From: Salinisphaera sp. T31B1
GTDB taxonomy: Bacteria; Pseudomonadota; Gammaproteobacteria; Nevskiales; Salinisphaeraceae
Reading direction: 5' to 3'
DNA: 64,000 nt
NCBI RefSeq assembly: GCF_040361275.1
Contig: NZ_APNH01000002.1
Span: 1 to 64,000, forward strand
In this document: piece after piece, positions 21,605 through 30,467 of the stretch
How the letters are laid out: each line of letters opens with the position of its first letter
Position numbering within the stretch: position 1 is the stretch's first letter
Translations under genes and position numbers: made by a program
Notes under the pieces: model-generated
Told to the model about the DNA's origin: nothing
What the model saw: the letters and a program-made list of their open reading frames with translations, nothing else
Databases searched by the model: none

Positions 21605-22585
21605 TCATCGGAACGGCAGCTCGTCCCAGATCTCGGCGATGAGCGCGTCGTAATCCGGGCCCGGGTAGGATGCGATCGCCCGATCCAGCCGTCGGCTGGT
21701 CAGATGTGGGGCGAACTGGGCGATGAAACGACGCATATAGCCCCGCAGGAAGAGGTTATGGCGAAAGCCGATATGCGTAGTGCTGGAGGCAAACAGATGG
21801 CTGGCATCCAGACGCACGAGATCGCTGTCCTCGGCTTCGTCGTAGGCCATGTTCGCGACCACGCCTACGCCCATGCCGAGACGCACGTACGTCTTGATCA
21901 CATCGGCATCCACCGCCGTGAGCACCACGTTTGGCTCGAGGCCTTCGGCGTTGAAGGCGTCGTCCAGATGCGAACGCCCGGTAAAACCGAACGTATAGGT
22001 CACGATTGGCTGCGCGGCAAGTTCGGCCAACGATAGCCGTTCGGTCTTGGCCAAGGCATGCGCCCGGGGAACCAGAACACAGCGGTTCCAGTGATAGCAG
22101 GGCAGCATGATCAATTCATCGTAGTGCTCCAGCGCTTCCGTGGCGATCGCGAAATCGGCGTCGCCGGCGGCAGCCCAGCCTGCGATTTGGGGCGGCGCGC
22201 CCTGATTGATATGCAGCGAGACCTGTGGATAGGCATGCCGGAAGGCGTCGATCACGTCCGGCAGGGCATAGCGGGCCTGGGTGTGTGTAGTGGCCAGACA
22301 CAGCGACCCGCGGTCGGCATCGGCGAACTCGGTGGCTGTTCGGGTGATGTTCTCGACCTCGGACAGAATCCGTCGCGTGGTCTCGAGGATGCGTTCGCCG
22401 GCCGGCGTCACCCGATCGAGATGTTTGCCGTTGCGCTCGAAAATGAGTACGCCCAGCTCTTCTTCGAGCAGCCGAATCTGCTTGCTGACCCCCGGCTGTG
22501 AAGTGTGCAGCGACTCCGCGGCGGCGGTGATATTGAGCCGCCGACGGGCGACCTCGTTGATATAGACGAGTTGACGAAGCTTCAT
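21605..22585 (-). CDS. cysB: LysR-type regulator CysB
   Basis: Master activator of sulfate assimilation, responding to N-acetylserine or O-acetylserine. The 326-aa product has the CysB/Cbl signature: MKLRQLVYINEVARRRLNIT, helix-turn-helix AAAESLHTSQPGVSKQIRLL, EEELGVLIFERNGKHLDRVT. The effector domain includes LATTHTQARYALPDVIDAFR and VTYTFGFTGRSHLDDAF. Its neighbours, a TSUP permease and cysG, are sulfur genes and fit a CysB-controlled cluster. It is divergent from the permease over a 130-bp A+T-rich intergenic region. CysB autoregulation is common in the family. Confidence 0.95.
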   Translation of the reverse strand: MKLRQLVYINEVARRRLNITAAAESLHTSQPGVSKQIRLLEEELGVLIFERNGKHLDRVTPAGERILETTRRILSEVENITRTATEFADADRGSLCLATTHTQARYALPDVIDAFRHAYPQVSLHINQGAPPQIAGWAAAGDADFAIATEALEHYDELIMLPCYHWNRCVLVPRAHALAKTERLSLAELAAQPIVTYTFGFTGRSHLDDAFNAEGLEPNVVLTAVDADVIKTYVRLGMGVGVVANMAYDEAEDSDLVRLDASHLFASSTTHIGFRHNLFLRGYMRRFIAQFAPHLTSRRLDRAIASYPGPDYDALIAEIWDELPFR

Positions 22586-22608
22586 CTTCGGGCAGGTTTC
22601 TCAGGGCC

Positions 22609-22668
22609 TGGTTTCATATGCTATTCCATTCTTAAAGCATAAACAGATATTTCTATCCGATTCTATAC
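22609..22668. promoter_or_regulatory. Putative CysB operator region between cysB and the permease
   Basis: A markedly A+T-rich stretch stands out in the divergent spacer, with elements ctattccattcttaaagcat and gatatttctatccgattc. CysB sites are loose, A+T-rich half-sites, so this is a candidate by position and composition only. Confidence 0.4.
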
Positions 22669-22715
22669 GTCGCTGCTAGCCTTGCGCGCTTGGATTTCAT
22701 GGCAGTGCAGCATCG

Positions 22716-23531
22716 ATGCTTGCGTTCAGTGTGGCGGGATTGGTGGTCGGTTTGGCCGTCGGCGTGACCGGCGTAGGCGGCGGATCGCTCATGACGCCGC
22801 TGTTGATCCTGCTGTTCGGTTTCGCACCCTCCGCGGCGGTCGGCACGGATCTGCTGTATGCCGCCGGCACCAAGGGGTTCGGTACCTGGCTGCATGGTCG
22901 CCAGCAGACCGTCGACTGGCGCGTGGTCGGGCTGATGGCGGCGGGCAGCCTGCCGGCCGCCATCGCCACGATCGTTTGGCTGCACTTCGTTGGGCTGCAT
23001 CCCTGGGTCGAGCATCTGATGACTATCACGCTGTGCGTGGCCATCATCGCCACGGCCGTGTTGACCCTGGTACGCAAGCGGCTGATGGCCCGTTTCGGCT
23101 CCGGGATCGGCAGCGACAATGACAGCGGGTTGCCGGATCGGCTGCTGCACTGGCGCGAGCCGATCACCGTGTTCGGTGGCGTGGTGCTAGGGGTGTTGGT
23201 GACGCTGTCATCGGTAGGCGCGGGCGTGCTGGGCACGACGATGCTGCTTCTGCTCTACCCGCGTCGTGCGGCGATTCGAATCGTGGGCACCGATATCGCC
23301 CATGCCGTGCCGTTGACGCTGGTTGCCGGCCTGGGGCATCTGAGCCTCGGCACGACCGACCTCCCCGTGCTCGGCTTTCTGCTTCTGGGCTCGCTGCCGG
23401 GTATCTATCTCGGGACACGGCTTGGCTCGCGTTTGCCAGATGGCCTGTTGCGGCCGATCATATCGGTCCTGTTGCTGCTCATCGGCTCGAGCATGCTCAT
23501 CGATAGCGCGCGGTCGCTGCTCGGCAGCTGA
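22716..23531 (+). CDS. TSUP (TauE/SafE) family permease
   Basis: 271-aa inner-membrane protein with about eight hydrophobic segments in two similar halves, the TauE/SafE pattern. Motifs: GVTGVGGGSLMTPLLILLFG at residues ~16-35, GTDLLYAAGTKGFG, and in the second half LSSVGAGVLGTTMLLLLYP and RIVGTDIAHAVPLTL. Family members carry sulfite, thiosulfate, sulfonates or related anions. Position between cysB and cysG suggests a sulfur oxyanion, with direction unknown. Its stop lies 24 bp from the cysG start, so the two are probably cotranscribed. Confidence 0.88.
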   Translation: MLAFSVAGLVVGLAVGVTGVGGGSLMTPLLILLFGFAPSAAVGTDLLYAAGTKGFGTWLHGRQQTVDWRVVGLMAAGSLPAAIATIVWLHFVGLHPWVEHLMTITLCVAIIATAVLTLVRKRLMARFGSGIGSDNDSGLPDRLLHWREPITVFGGVVLGVLVTLSSVGAGVLGTTMLLLLYPRRAAIRIVGTDIAHAVPLTLVAGLGHLSLGTTDLPVLGFLLLGSLPGIYLGTRLGSRLPDGLLRPIISVLLLLIGSSMLIDSARSLLGS

Positions 23532-23555
23532 GCCGCCGGCCGGTGCGGCAGGGCA

Positions 23556-25025
23556 GTGAAACGCGCCGACAGTTTGTCGTTCGATCCTCCCAGCCCAGTT
23601 GATGCCGTGCCGAGTCCTGTGACGCCGCCGCTGCCCTTGTTTATCCGTCTGTCGGGCCGGTCGGTGCTGGTCGCCGGCGCGGGACGAGTCGCCGCCCGGC
23701 GTATCCGGCGTTTAATCGATGCGGGCGCGTGGGTACGCGTGATCGCCCCCGAGGCCGCGCCGGAGATCCGTGCGGCCGCCGATCGTGGCGCTATTGAATG
23801 GCAGGCCCGCCGCGCCGAGCCGGGCGATGTGGCCGGCCAGTGGCTCGTCTTTGCGCTGACCGACGATCCCGCGGTCAATGCCATGCTGTGCGACGCCGCC
23901 GCCCATGCGGGTATTCTCGCCCAGCGCGGCGACGACGCGCAGGCATCGGATTTTGTCGTGCCCGCGGTGATCGAGCGGGACTCGCTGCAGATCGCCATCG
24001 CCAGCGGCGGCGAGGCGCCCACGCTGGCCCGCCTGCTGCGGGCACGGCTGGAGGCCTGGGTGCCGCGTGCCTACGGTGATCTGGCGGCTCTGGCCGGACG
24101 CTATCGCGACGCGGTCAAGCAGCATTTGCCGCGCTCTCGTCGTGCGGCGTTCTGGACGCAGGTACTCGACGGGCCGATTGCGGAAAAAGTCTTTGCCGGG
24201 CGGCTGGCCGAGGCGCAGCGCGATCTGGACGCGGCGCTCCGGGACGCTCGCCACGCGCCGGCGGCGTCGCGTGGCGAGGTGTACCTGGTGGGCGGTGGGC
24301 CGGGCGACCCGGACCTGCTCACCTTTCGGGCGCTGAGGTTGATGCAGCGCGCGGATGTCGTGCTCTACGACAGCCTGATCGCGCCGGCCATCGTGGAACT
24401 GGTCAACCCTGAAGCCGAACGTATCCACGTGGGCAAGCGTGCCTCGCGCCATACCTTGCCTCAGGACGATATCAACGGGCTGATGGTGCGTCTGGCGAGT
24501 CAGGGCAAGCGCGTGCTGCGGCTCAAGGGCGGGGACCCGTTCGTGTTCGGTCGCGGCGGCGAGGAGATCGCGCGTCTGGCGGCCTCGGGTATCGCCTTCC
24601 AGGTGGTCCCCGGAATCACGGCGGCCAGCGGATGTGCGGCCTACGCCGGCATTCCGTTGACCCATCGCGACCACGCCCAGTCGGTGACGTTCGTCACCGG
24701 CCATCTCAAGGCCGGTGAACTGGAGCTGGCGTGGACACAGCTCGCCGCGCCCGGCCAGACGGTGGTCTTCTTCATGGCCTTGAAGAGTCTGCCCATCATC
24801 TGTGAACAGCTGCAGACCCACGGCCTGCCGCGCGAATGGCCCGCGGCGCTGATCATCGAAGGTACGACGACGCGCCAGCGCGTGGTCGTCGGCACGCTGG
24901 CGGATCTGGCCTCGCGTGCGGCGCGGATGACCATCCACGGGCCGACTTTGCTGATTGTGGGCCAGGTCGTCCAGCTGAGCGAGACCCTTGCCTGGTTCGA
25001 CCCGGTCGCCGACGAGCGCGCATGA
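23556..25025 (+). CDS. cysG: Siroheme synthase CysG (trifunctional)
   Basis: Makes siroheme, the sulfite and nitrite reductase cofactor, from uroporphyrinogen III. The 489-aa product fuses two parts. The N-terminal precorrin-2 dehydrogenase/ferrochelatase has the Rossmann motif RSVLVAGAGRVAARRIRRL and ASDFVVPAVIERDSLQIAIA. The C-terminal SAM uroporphyrinogen-III methyltransferase starts near residue 240 with VYLVGGGPGDPDLLTFRALR, then RLKGGDPFVFGRGGEE and AYAGIPLTHRDHAQSVTFVT. All candidate starts are GTG (23556, 23607, 23619); 23619 would give the tightest match to the E. coli N-terminus, 23556 is the longest. It completes the sulfur block with cysB and the permease. Confidence 0.95.
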   Translation: MKRADSLSFDPPSPVDAVPSPVTPPLPLFIRLSGRSVLVAGAGRVAARRIRRLIDAGAWVRVIAPEAAPEIRAAADRGAIEWQARRAEPGDVAGQWLVFALTDDPAVNAMLCDAAAHAGILAQRGDDAQASDFVVPAVIERDSLQIAIASGGEAPTLARLLRARLEAWVPRAYGDLAALAGRYRDAVKQHLPRSRRAAFWTQVLDGPIAEKVFAGRLAEAQRDLDAALRDARHAPAASRGEVYLVGGGPGDPDLLTFRALRLMQRADVVLYDSLIAPAIVELVNPEAERIHVGKRASRHTLPQDDINGLMVRLASQGKRVLRLKGGDPFVFGRGGEEIARLAASGIAFQVVPGITAASGCAAYAGIPLTHRDHAQSVTFVTGHLKAGELELAWTQLAAPGQTVVFFMALKSLPIICEQLQTHGLPREWPAALIIEGTTTRQRVVVGTLADLASRAARMTIHGPTLLIVGQVVQLSETLAWFDPVADERA

Positions 25026-25029
25026 AAAA

Positions 25030-25056
25030 GGCCCGGCATCGTCTCGATGCCGGGCC
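25030..25056 (-). terminator. Terminator of the Bax-inhibitor-1 gene
   Basis: A 12-bp perfect stem with a 3-nt tct loop is followed by TTTTT on the minus strand. It begins only 4 bp after the cysG stop, and the T-tract overlaps the cysG TGA region. On the plus strand there is no T-tract. Confidence 0.88.
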
Positions 25057-25098
25057 CGGATCCGTCGTCTCGGGCGTCGCCTGTCGACGGCCTCGGTT

Positions 25099-25770
25099 CT
25101 ATTCCTCGCCCATGAATACGCCCAGCAGCTGGAGCAGGCTCAGGAACAGGTTGTAGATGGTCACGAACAGGGTGACGGTGGCGGTGATGTAGTTGGTCTC
25201 TCCGCCGTGCACGATTTCGCCGGTCTGATATACGATCAGACCCGACATGAGCAGTACGAACAGGGCGGACACGGCCATTGACAGGGCGGGGATCGAGAAC
25301 ACCACCGCGATGATGCTCATCACGAAGGCCACGAGGATGCCCATGAACAGCATGCCGGCCCACTGGTTGAAGCGACGGCCCGAGGCCAGTGCGTAGGCCG
25401 ACAGTCCCATGAAGATCGTGCCGGTGCCGCCCAGGGCGAGCATCACGATCTGGCCGCCATTCGAGAAGCTGTTGAGGTAGAGATTGAGAATCGGGCCGAT
25501 CGTATAGCCCATGAATCCGGTCAGGGCGAATACGCTGACCAGACCCATCGCGCTGTTCTTGGTTTTTTCCACCGCGAACAGCAGGCCGAAGTAGCCGACC
25601 AGCGTGATGATGATGCCCGGGTGCGGCGCGTTCAGCCACATCGCCGAGCCCGCGACCGCTGCCGAGAACAGCAGGGTCATCGACAGCAGCATGTAGGTGT
25701 TGCGCAGCACGCTGTTGGTGGCCAGCGCGGTCTGTGCGCTTGAGGTACGGACAGTGCGTTCAGCAGTCAT
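25099..25770 (-). CDS. yccA: Bax inhibitor-1 / YccA family membrane protein
   Basis: 223-aa inner-membrane protein with seven hydrophobic segments. Bacterial relatives: E. coli YccA modulates FtsH proteolysis of SecY, and BsYetJ leaks Ca2+. Family features: NTYMLLSMTLLFSAAVAGSA, GFMGYTIGPILNLYLNSFSN, IFMGLSAYALASGRRF, and the C-terminal VTLFVTIYNLFLSLLQLLG. The start ATG at 25770 is preceded by a 72-bp divergent spacer with the nuclease gene. It is monocistronic with its own terminator. The exact role in this organism is inferred from the family. Confidence 0.92.
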   Translation of the reverse strand: MTAERTVRTSSAQTALATNSVLRNTYMLLSMTLLFSAAVAGSAMWLNAPHPGIIITLVGYFGLLFAVEKTKNSAMGLVSVFALTGFMGYTIGPILNLYLNSFSNGGQIVMLALGGTGTIFMGLSAYALASGRRFNQWAGMLFMGILVAFVMSIIAVVFSIPALSMAVSALFVLLMSGLIVYQTGEIVHGGETNYITATVTLFVTIYNLFLSLLQLLGVFMGEE

Positions 25771-25842
25771 TGAGGTGGGCCTCGGTGGGTGTCTGGTCGA
25801 AGGCTATCACGCCTTTTCGTGGAAAGAATCTTTGGTTGAACA

Positions 25843-26796
25843 ATGCAGATAAAAATGCCGTATCAACGGTTTCAGTCCACTACGATAATCGGGGCATTTC
25901 AGGCATTTGCAAGCGTGCTGGCGATCGTGTGCACGCTGGTCCTGGCAATGGCCGGCTGTGCTGCCGGCGAGCCCGACGATCACGGTGGCGACACGCCGGA
26001 ATTCGGGCAGCCGGTGGCCGCGCGGCAGTCGCTACGCGTTCTCGATAACACCGGCTTCACGATTGGCTACGACGGGAAACGTCGACAGGCGGCCTGGGTC
26101 GCCTACCGGCTCGGGCCCATCGGCGCACGGCAATACCTGCCGAGGCCGTCGTTCGAAGCGGACCCGCGCCTGCCAACCCCCGCGCCATTGGCACGCTACG
26201 CCGGGCCCGACTACGATCGTGGTCATCTGGCGCCTAACTACGCGATCAGCCAGCTTTACGGCGAAGCAGGTCAGCGCCAGACGTTCTATTACAGCAATGT
26301 CGCCCCCCAGCGGCCGCGCCTGAACCAGCTTGTCTGGCAGCGGCTTGAGGAGATCGAGATCGACGAGATCGCGCCGCGAGTCGGCGCACTCTGGGTCATC
26401 GTCGGCCCGATCCCGGCTGCGCCCGGCCAGCCGCCGGTCGCTTTCTTCCGGCTATGGATCGCGCGCGACGGCCAGGGCGGCTGGCAGGCGCTGGCGTTTC
26501 GTGTCGGCCAGTCGGTGCGTGGCGACGAACGCCTGGACGCCTTCATCGTGCCCATTGACCGTATCGAAGCCGAAACCGGGCTCGATTTCCTGCCCGAGCT
26601 GAGCACCGCGCGACAGGCCGCCATCGAAGGACACGCCGCGCCGGCCTCCACCTTCGGTTTCGCCCCGCTGGCGTGTCAGCCAGCCCGTTACAGCCGTCGC
26701 TGGCAGGACCGGGACGGCATTCGGTTACGTTATGATCGCTGCGCAAACCCTGCTGAAACGCCTGCCGGCCGTGCCGGCCGAAGGAAAGACCATTGA
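25843..26796 (+). CDS. DNA/RNA non-specific endonuclease, putative lipoprotein
   Basis: 317-aa nuclease of the beta-beta-alpha-Me NUC family (Serratia nuclease type). The catalytic motif is intact: DYDRGHLAPNYA with His128, and the metal-site Asn in YYSNVAPQRPRLNQLVW. The N-terminus has a hydrophobic segment (~17-38) ending AMAGC, a plausible lipobox with Cys39, so the enzyme probably works outside the cytoplasm. No immunity gene is nearby, consistent with export. Its TGA overlaps the TTG start of the next gene (sensor kinase) by 4 bp, which implies coupled translation. That pairing is unusual. Confidence 0.9.
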   Translation: MQIKMPYQRFQSTTIIGAFQAFASVLAIVCTLVLAMAGCAAGEPDDHGGDTPEFGQPVAARQSLRVLDNTGFTIGYDGKRRQAAWVAYRLGPIGARQYLPRPSFEADPRLPTPAPLARYAGPDYDRGHLAPNYAISQLYGEAGQRQTFYYSNVAPQRPRLNQLVWQRLEEIEIDEIAPRVGALWVIVGPIPAAPGQPPVAFFRLWIARDGQGGWQALAFRVGQSVRGDERLDAFIVPIDRIEAETGLDFLPELSTARQAAIEGHAAPASTFGFAPLACQPARYSRRWQDRDGIRLRYDRCANPAETPAGRAGRRKDH

Positions 26797-29700
26797 CCGA
26801 GAACACGCGTACGCCGGGGGTCATCGGCGCATTCAGCGAGCGGTTGTCGATACGCCAGCGCCTGGTCGGCGCCGTGATTCTGCTGCTGCTGCTCTTCGGC
26901 GCGGTCTGTGTATTCAGCCTGGTCGCCGCAGAAAGCGTGCGCAGTGCCCGATCGTTTTCGCAGCAGGTCAACCGCGTATTTCTGGATACAGCCGATCTGG
27001 GCGAGGCGATCTCGCGTCAGGAGGCCAGTCTCCGCGGCTATGCGTTGTCGGGTAGGCCCCGCTATCTGGATACGCTGGATGACATGGACATCCAGTTCAC
27101 CCGCGCGCTGGTCGCGTTGCAGGCGGCACTGACCAACGCACCGGCCCAACAGCAGCGGCTGAACACCATCGGAGGTCTGCATGAGCGCTGGCGACTGACC
27201 GTGGCTGACCCGATCGTGAGCGCGGTCAAGGACGGCGATCTGGCCAGTGCCCGCGAGCGGCTGATCGCTGGTGATAGCGTCAAGCTGATCGATCCGATAC
27301 GCGGCGCGCTACAGGATTATCGCGAAGCAGTGCAGTCCCAGCTGGCCGCGAGCGATGCGATACTCGATTACCGTCAACAGCGTGCCCGCTGGCTGCTGGT
27401 CGCCATGTTGCTGTTCGGCTTGTTCGTGGGTCTGCTCACCGTCAACGCCATCATCCGTCGCGTAACACGACCTCTGACCCAATTGACCGACATCACTTCG
27501 CGTCTTGCCGCGGGCGAACGCGATATCCACGTGCATTTCCGTCGTCGCCGCGACGAGATCGGGTCGGTCGCACGTGCGCTTGAACACTTCCGCCAGATCA
27601 TTCTCGAGCAGGACCGCCAGGACTGGATCCGCGATCACCGGGCCCGCCTGAGTGTGCTGATGCAGCGCTTCGGTAATGACCGGGAGCTGGGCGATCAGCT
27701 GCTCGGGCAACTGGCCGAACTCTGTGGTGCCGGATACGGCGCATTGTTCACGCCGGCTTCGCTGGCTGACGACGAGACACGGTTCGCGCTGCTTTCACGC
27801 TACGGCTACAGCGATGATGCCGAGCAGGTGTTCGCAGCCGGCGAGGGGCTGGTCGGCCAGGTACTGGTGACCCGGCGCCAGATTCTGCTCGAGGCCGTAC
27901 CCGAGGGTTATCTGCCGGTGCGTTCCGGGCTGGGTGCGGCACGACCGTCTGTTCTGCTCATCGTCCCGGCCCTGGTCAACGACCGCGTGAGCGCGATTCT
28001 CGAACTGGCGTTGTTTCGCCAGCCGAGCCAGTCGGAGCTCGACCTGCTCGATACGCTGATGCCCAATATCGGGCTGGCATTCATGTCGCTGGCACGCATG
28101 CGGCGCACCGCCGAATTGCTCGATCAGAGCCGTGCCCAGACCCAGGCGCTGACCGCGTCGGAGCGCCAGCTTCGCGAGCAGCAGGACACGCTCGAAAAAG
28201 CCAACACCGAACTGCGCATGCAGAGTGAGGAACTGGCCGCCCAGTCCGAGGAGTTGCGTGCGTCGGAAGAGGAATTGAAGGTCCAGTCCGAAGAGCTTCA
28301 GGCGACCAACGAAGAGCTCCGCCAGAAACAGGATCTGATGAGCGACCAGCAGGTCGAGCTGTCGCGTCTGCATAGCGAAAGCGAACAGCGCGCCGAGGCG
28401 TTGGCCCGCGCCAGCCAGTACAAGTCCGATTTTCTGGCCAACATGTCCCACGAGCTGCGCACGCCGCTCAACAGCCTGCTGATCCTGTCACGAAGCCTGG
28501 CCGACAACGACGAGGGCAATCTCGAGGCCGATCAGATCGAGGCGGCCAGCATCATCCACGAGTCGGGAAGCAACCTGCTGGCCCTGATCAACGATATTCT
28601 CGACCTGTCCAAGATCGAGGCCGGCAAGATGCGCGTCAACGCCGAGCGATGCCGGATCGTGGATCTGGTCGCTCGCCTGCATCGATATTTCGATCATGTG
28701 GCCGAGCGCAAGCAACTCGCCTTCGCGGTCGAGATCGCCGACGATACGCCCGCGGAAATCATGACCGATGCAGGCAAGCTCGAGCAGATTGTGCGCAATC
28801 TGGTCAGCAATGCGATCAAGTTCACCGAGCACGGTCGGGTGACGGTCACCTTCGCGCCGGTCGATCCCAGCACCGTGCTGCGGAGCGAGGGGCTGACGCC
28901 GGGCGATGGGTTGGCGGTTCATGTACGCGACGAGGGTATCGGCATACCCGCCGACCGCCTCGAACAGATCTTCCAGGCCTTCGAACAGGTGGATGCCAGT
29001 ACCAGTCGAACCTATGGCGGCACCGGACTCGGGCTGTCCATATCGCGCGAGCTGGCGCGCCTGCTCGGTGGCGAGGTGCACGTCGAGAGTCGGCTGGGCG
29101 AGGGGAGTTGCTTTAGCGTGTATGTTCATCGCGAGCTGGTCGCGGCGAGCGAGGCCGGTGGCGATTCGCCGATATCTGGTCGTGCCGCGTCCGTGCGTGA
29201 ACCGGCTGTCGAATACGGCGCGGCTATAACCGAGCGCCCGGCCCGACCGACACCGGAGCCTGGGCGTAGCCCGCATCTGCTCATCATCGACGACGATGCC
29301 GTATTCGCCCGGGTGGTCGCCGAGGCGGCGCGCAAGCGCGGTTTCGAATGCACGATCGCAGGCGACGGCGAACGCGGTCTCGACATGGTTCGCCAGCAGT
29401 TGCCGGACGCGATCGTGCTCGACCTGGGTTTGCCCGGTATGGACGGCTGGGCCGTGCTGGACCGCCTCAAGGCCAATGAACGCACCTGCAAGATTCCCGT
29501 ACATATCGTCTCGGCGGCCGACGATACCGGACGGTCCCAGCAGTCGGGGGCGGTGGGATACTTGCGCAAGCCGATTTCGCGCGATGACCTGGACACGCTT
29601 TTCGCACGCGCCGAGGCATTGACCGGCCGGCAGGCACGCCGCGTGCTTGTGGTCGACGATGATCGCGAAGCGCATACCGCCATCGCCCATCTGCTCAAGC

Positions 29701-30428
29701 ACGAGCGGGTGGAGATCACGGCCGTGACCAGGGGCAGCGAGGCGTTGTCGGCGCTGGACGAGCAGAGCTACGACTGCGTGGTGCTGGACCTGCGGTTGCC
29801 CGACATCAGCGGTTTCGAGCTGCTCGAACGCATCGCCGCGCGCACCGGTGCGCCCCCCGTCGTGGTGTATTCGGCGCGCGAGCTCACCGACGAGGAGACA
29901 CGGACGCTGCGGGCGCACACCGACAGCATCGTGATCAAGGGCTCGCACGCGCAGGCGCGGCTGCTCGATGAAATTTCGCTGTTCTTCCACCGTATTGCCG
30001 ATGCCTCGCGCACCCCGGCACCGGTCGCGGCGGCCGAGCGCGCGGCGCCGGAGACGTCGCTGGCCGGGCATACGGTCCTGCTCGTCGACGACGACATGCG
30101 CAACACGTTCGCGCTGTCGCGCGTGCTGCGTGCGCGCGGCCTGAACGTGCTCATGGCCAGCGACGGGTTCAAGGCGCTCGATCAGCTGGCCGCCCACGAC
30201 AGCGTCTCGATCGTGCTGATGGACATCATGATGCCCGGCATGGACGGCTACGAGGCCATACGACGTATTCGTGCCCAGCCCGAACGGGGCGAACTGCCGA
30301 TCATCGCCTTGACCGCGAAGGCAATGGCCGGTGATCGTGACAAATGCCTGGAGGCCGGCGCCAATGACTACCTGCCCAAACCGCTGGATACCGATACGCT
30401 CGTCACACGCATGCAGGCGCTGCTCTAG
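26793..30428 (+). CDS. CHASE3-HAMP-GAF hybrid histidine kinase with three receivers
   Basis: 1211-aa inner-membrane sensor. TM helices lie at ~22-45 and ~199-222 around a CHASE3-like periplasmic domain (ISRQEASLRGYALSGRPRYL). HAMP (~222-275), GAF (~290-430) and a Gln/Glu-rich coiled coil (~440-530, repeats of SEEL) follow. HisKA has His553 in NMSHELRTPLNSLLILSRSL. HATPase has NLVSNAIKFTEHG and TYGGTGLGLSISREL. Three receivers begin near 829, 949 and 1092, with Asp in IVLDLGLPGMDG, VVLDLRLPDISG and VLMDIMMPGMDG. The start is TTG, preceded by AAGGAAAG and overlapping the nuclease stop. It heads an operon with CheR, CheB and a diguanylate cyclase, an arrangement seen in several proteobacteria as a non-chemotactic module. 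Confidence 0.92.
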   Translation: MTENTRTPGVIGAFSERLSIRQRLVGAVILLLLLFGAVCVFSLVAAESVRSARSFSQQVNRVFLDTADLGEAISRQEASLRGYALSGRPRYLDTLDDMDIQFTRALVALQAALTNAPAQQQRLNTIGGLHERWRLTVADPIVSAVKDGDLASARERLIAGDSVKLIDPIRGALQDYREAVQSQLAASDAILDYRQQRARWLLVAMLLFGLFVGLLTVNAIIRRVTRPLTQLTDITSRLAAGERDIHVHFRRRRDEIGSVARALEHFRQIILEQDRQDWIRDHRARLSVLMQRFGNDRELGDQLLGQLAELCGAGYGALFTPASLADDETRFALLSRYGYSDDAEQVFAAGEGLVGQVLVTRRQILLEAVPEGYLPVRSGLGAARPSVLLIVPALVNDRVSAILELALFRQPSQSELDLLDTLMPNIGLAFMSLARMRRTAELLDQSRAQTQALTASERQLREQQDTLEKANTELRMQSEELAAQSEELRASEEELKVQSEELQATNEELRQKQDLMSDQQVELSRLHSESEQRAEALARASQYKSDFLANMSHELRTPLNSLLILSRSLADNDEGNLEADQIEAASIIHESGSNLLALINDILDLSKIEAGKMRVNAERCRIVDLVARLHRYFDHVAERKQLAFAVEIADDTPAEIMTDAGKLEQIVRNLVSNAIKFTEHGRVTVTFAPVDPSTVLRSEGLTPGDGLAVHVRDEGIGIPADRLEQIFQAFEQVDASTSRTYGGTGLGLSISRELARLLGGEVHVESRLGEGSCFSVYVHRELVAASEAGGDSPISGRAASVREPAVEYGAAITERPARPTPEPGRSPHLLIIDDDAVFARVVAEAARKRGFECTIAGDGERGLDMVRQQLPDAIVLDLGLPGMDGWAVLDRLKANERTCKIPVHIVSAADDTGRSQQSGAVGYLRKPISRDDLDTLFARAEALTGRQARRVLVVDDDREAHTAIAHLLKHERVEITAVTRGSEALSALDEQSYDCVVLDLRLPDISGFELLERIAARTGAPPVVVYSARELTDEETRTLRAHTDSIVIKGSHAQARLLDEISLFFHRIADASRTPAPVAAAERAAPETSLAGHTVLLVDDDMRNTFALSRVLRARGLNVLMASDGFKALDQLAAHDSVSIVLMDIMMPGMDGYEAIRRIRAQPERGELPIIALTAKAMAGDRDKCLEAGANDYLPKPLDTDTLVTRMQALL

Positions 30429-30467
30429 CGTCCGCGCATTCGCGCCGGCCATGGGTGGGCTGCGCTG

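Noticed and set aside
23556-25025. Frameshift or split of cysG into two genes
   Set aside because: Both halves read through in one frame with full-length domains.
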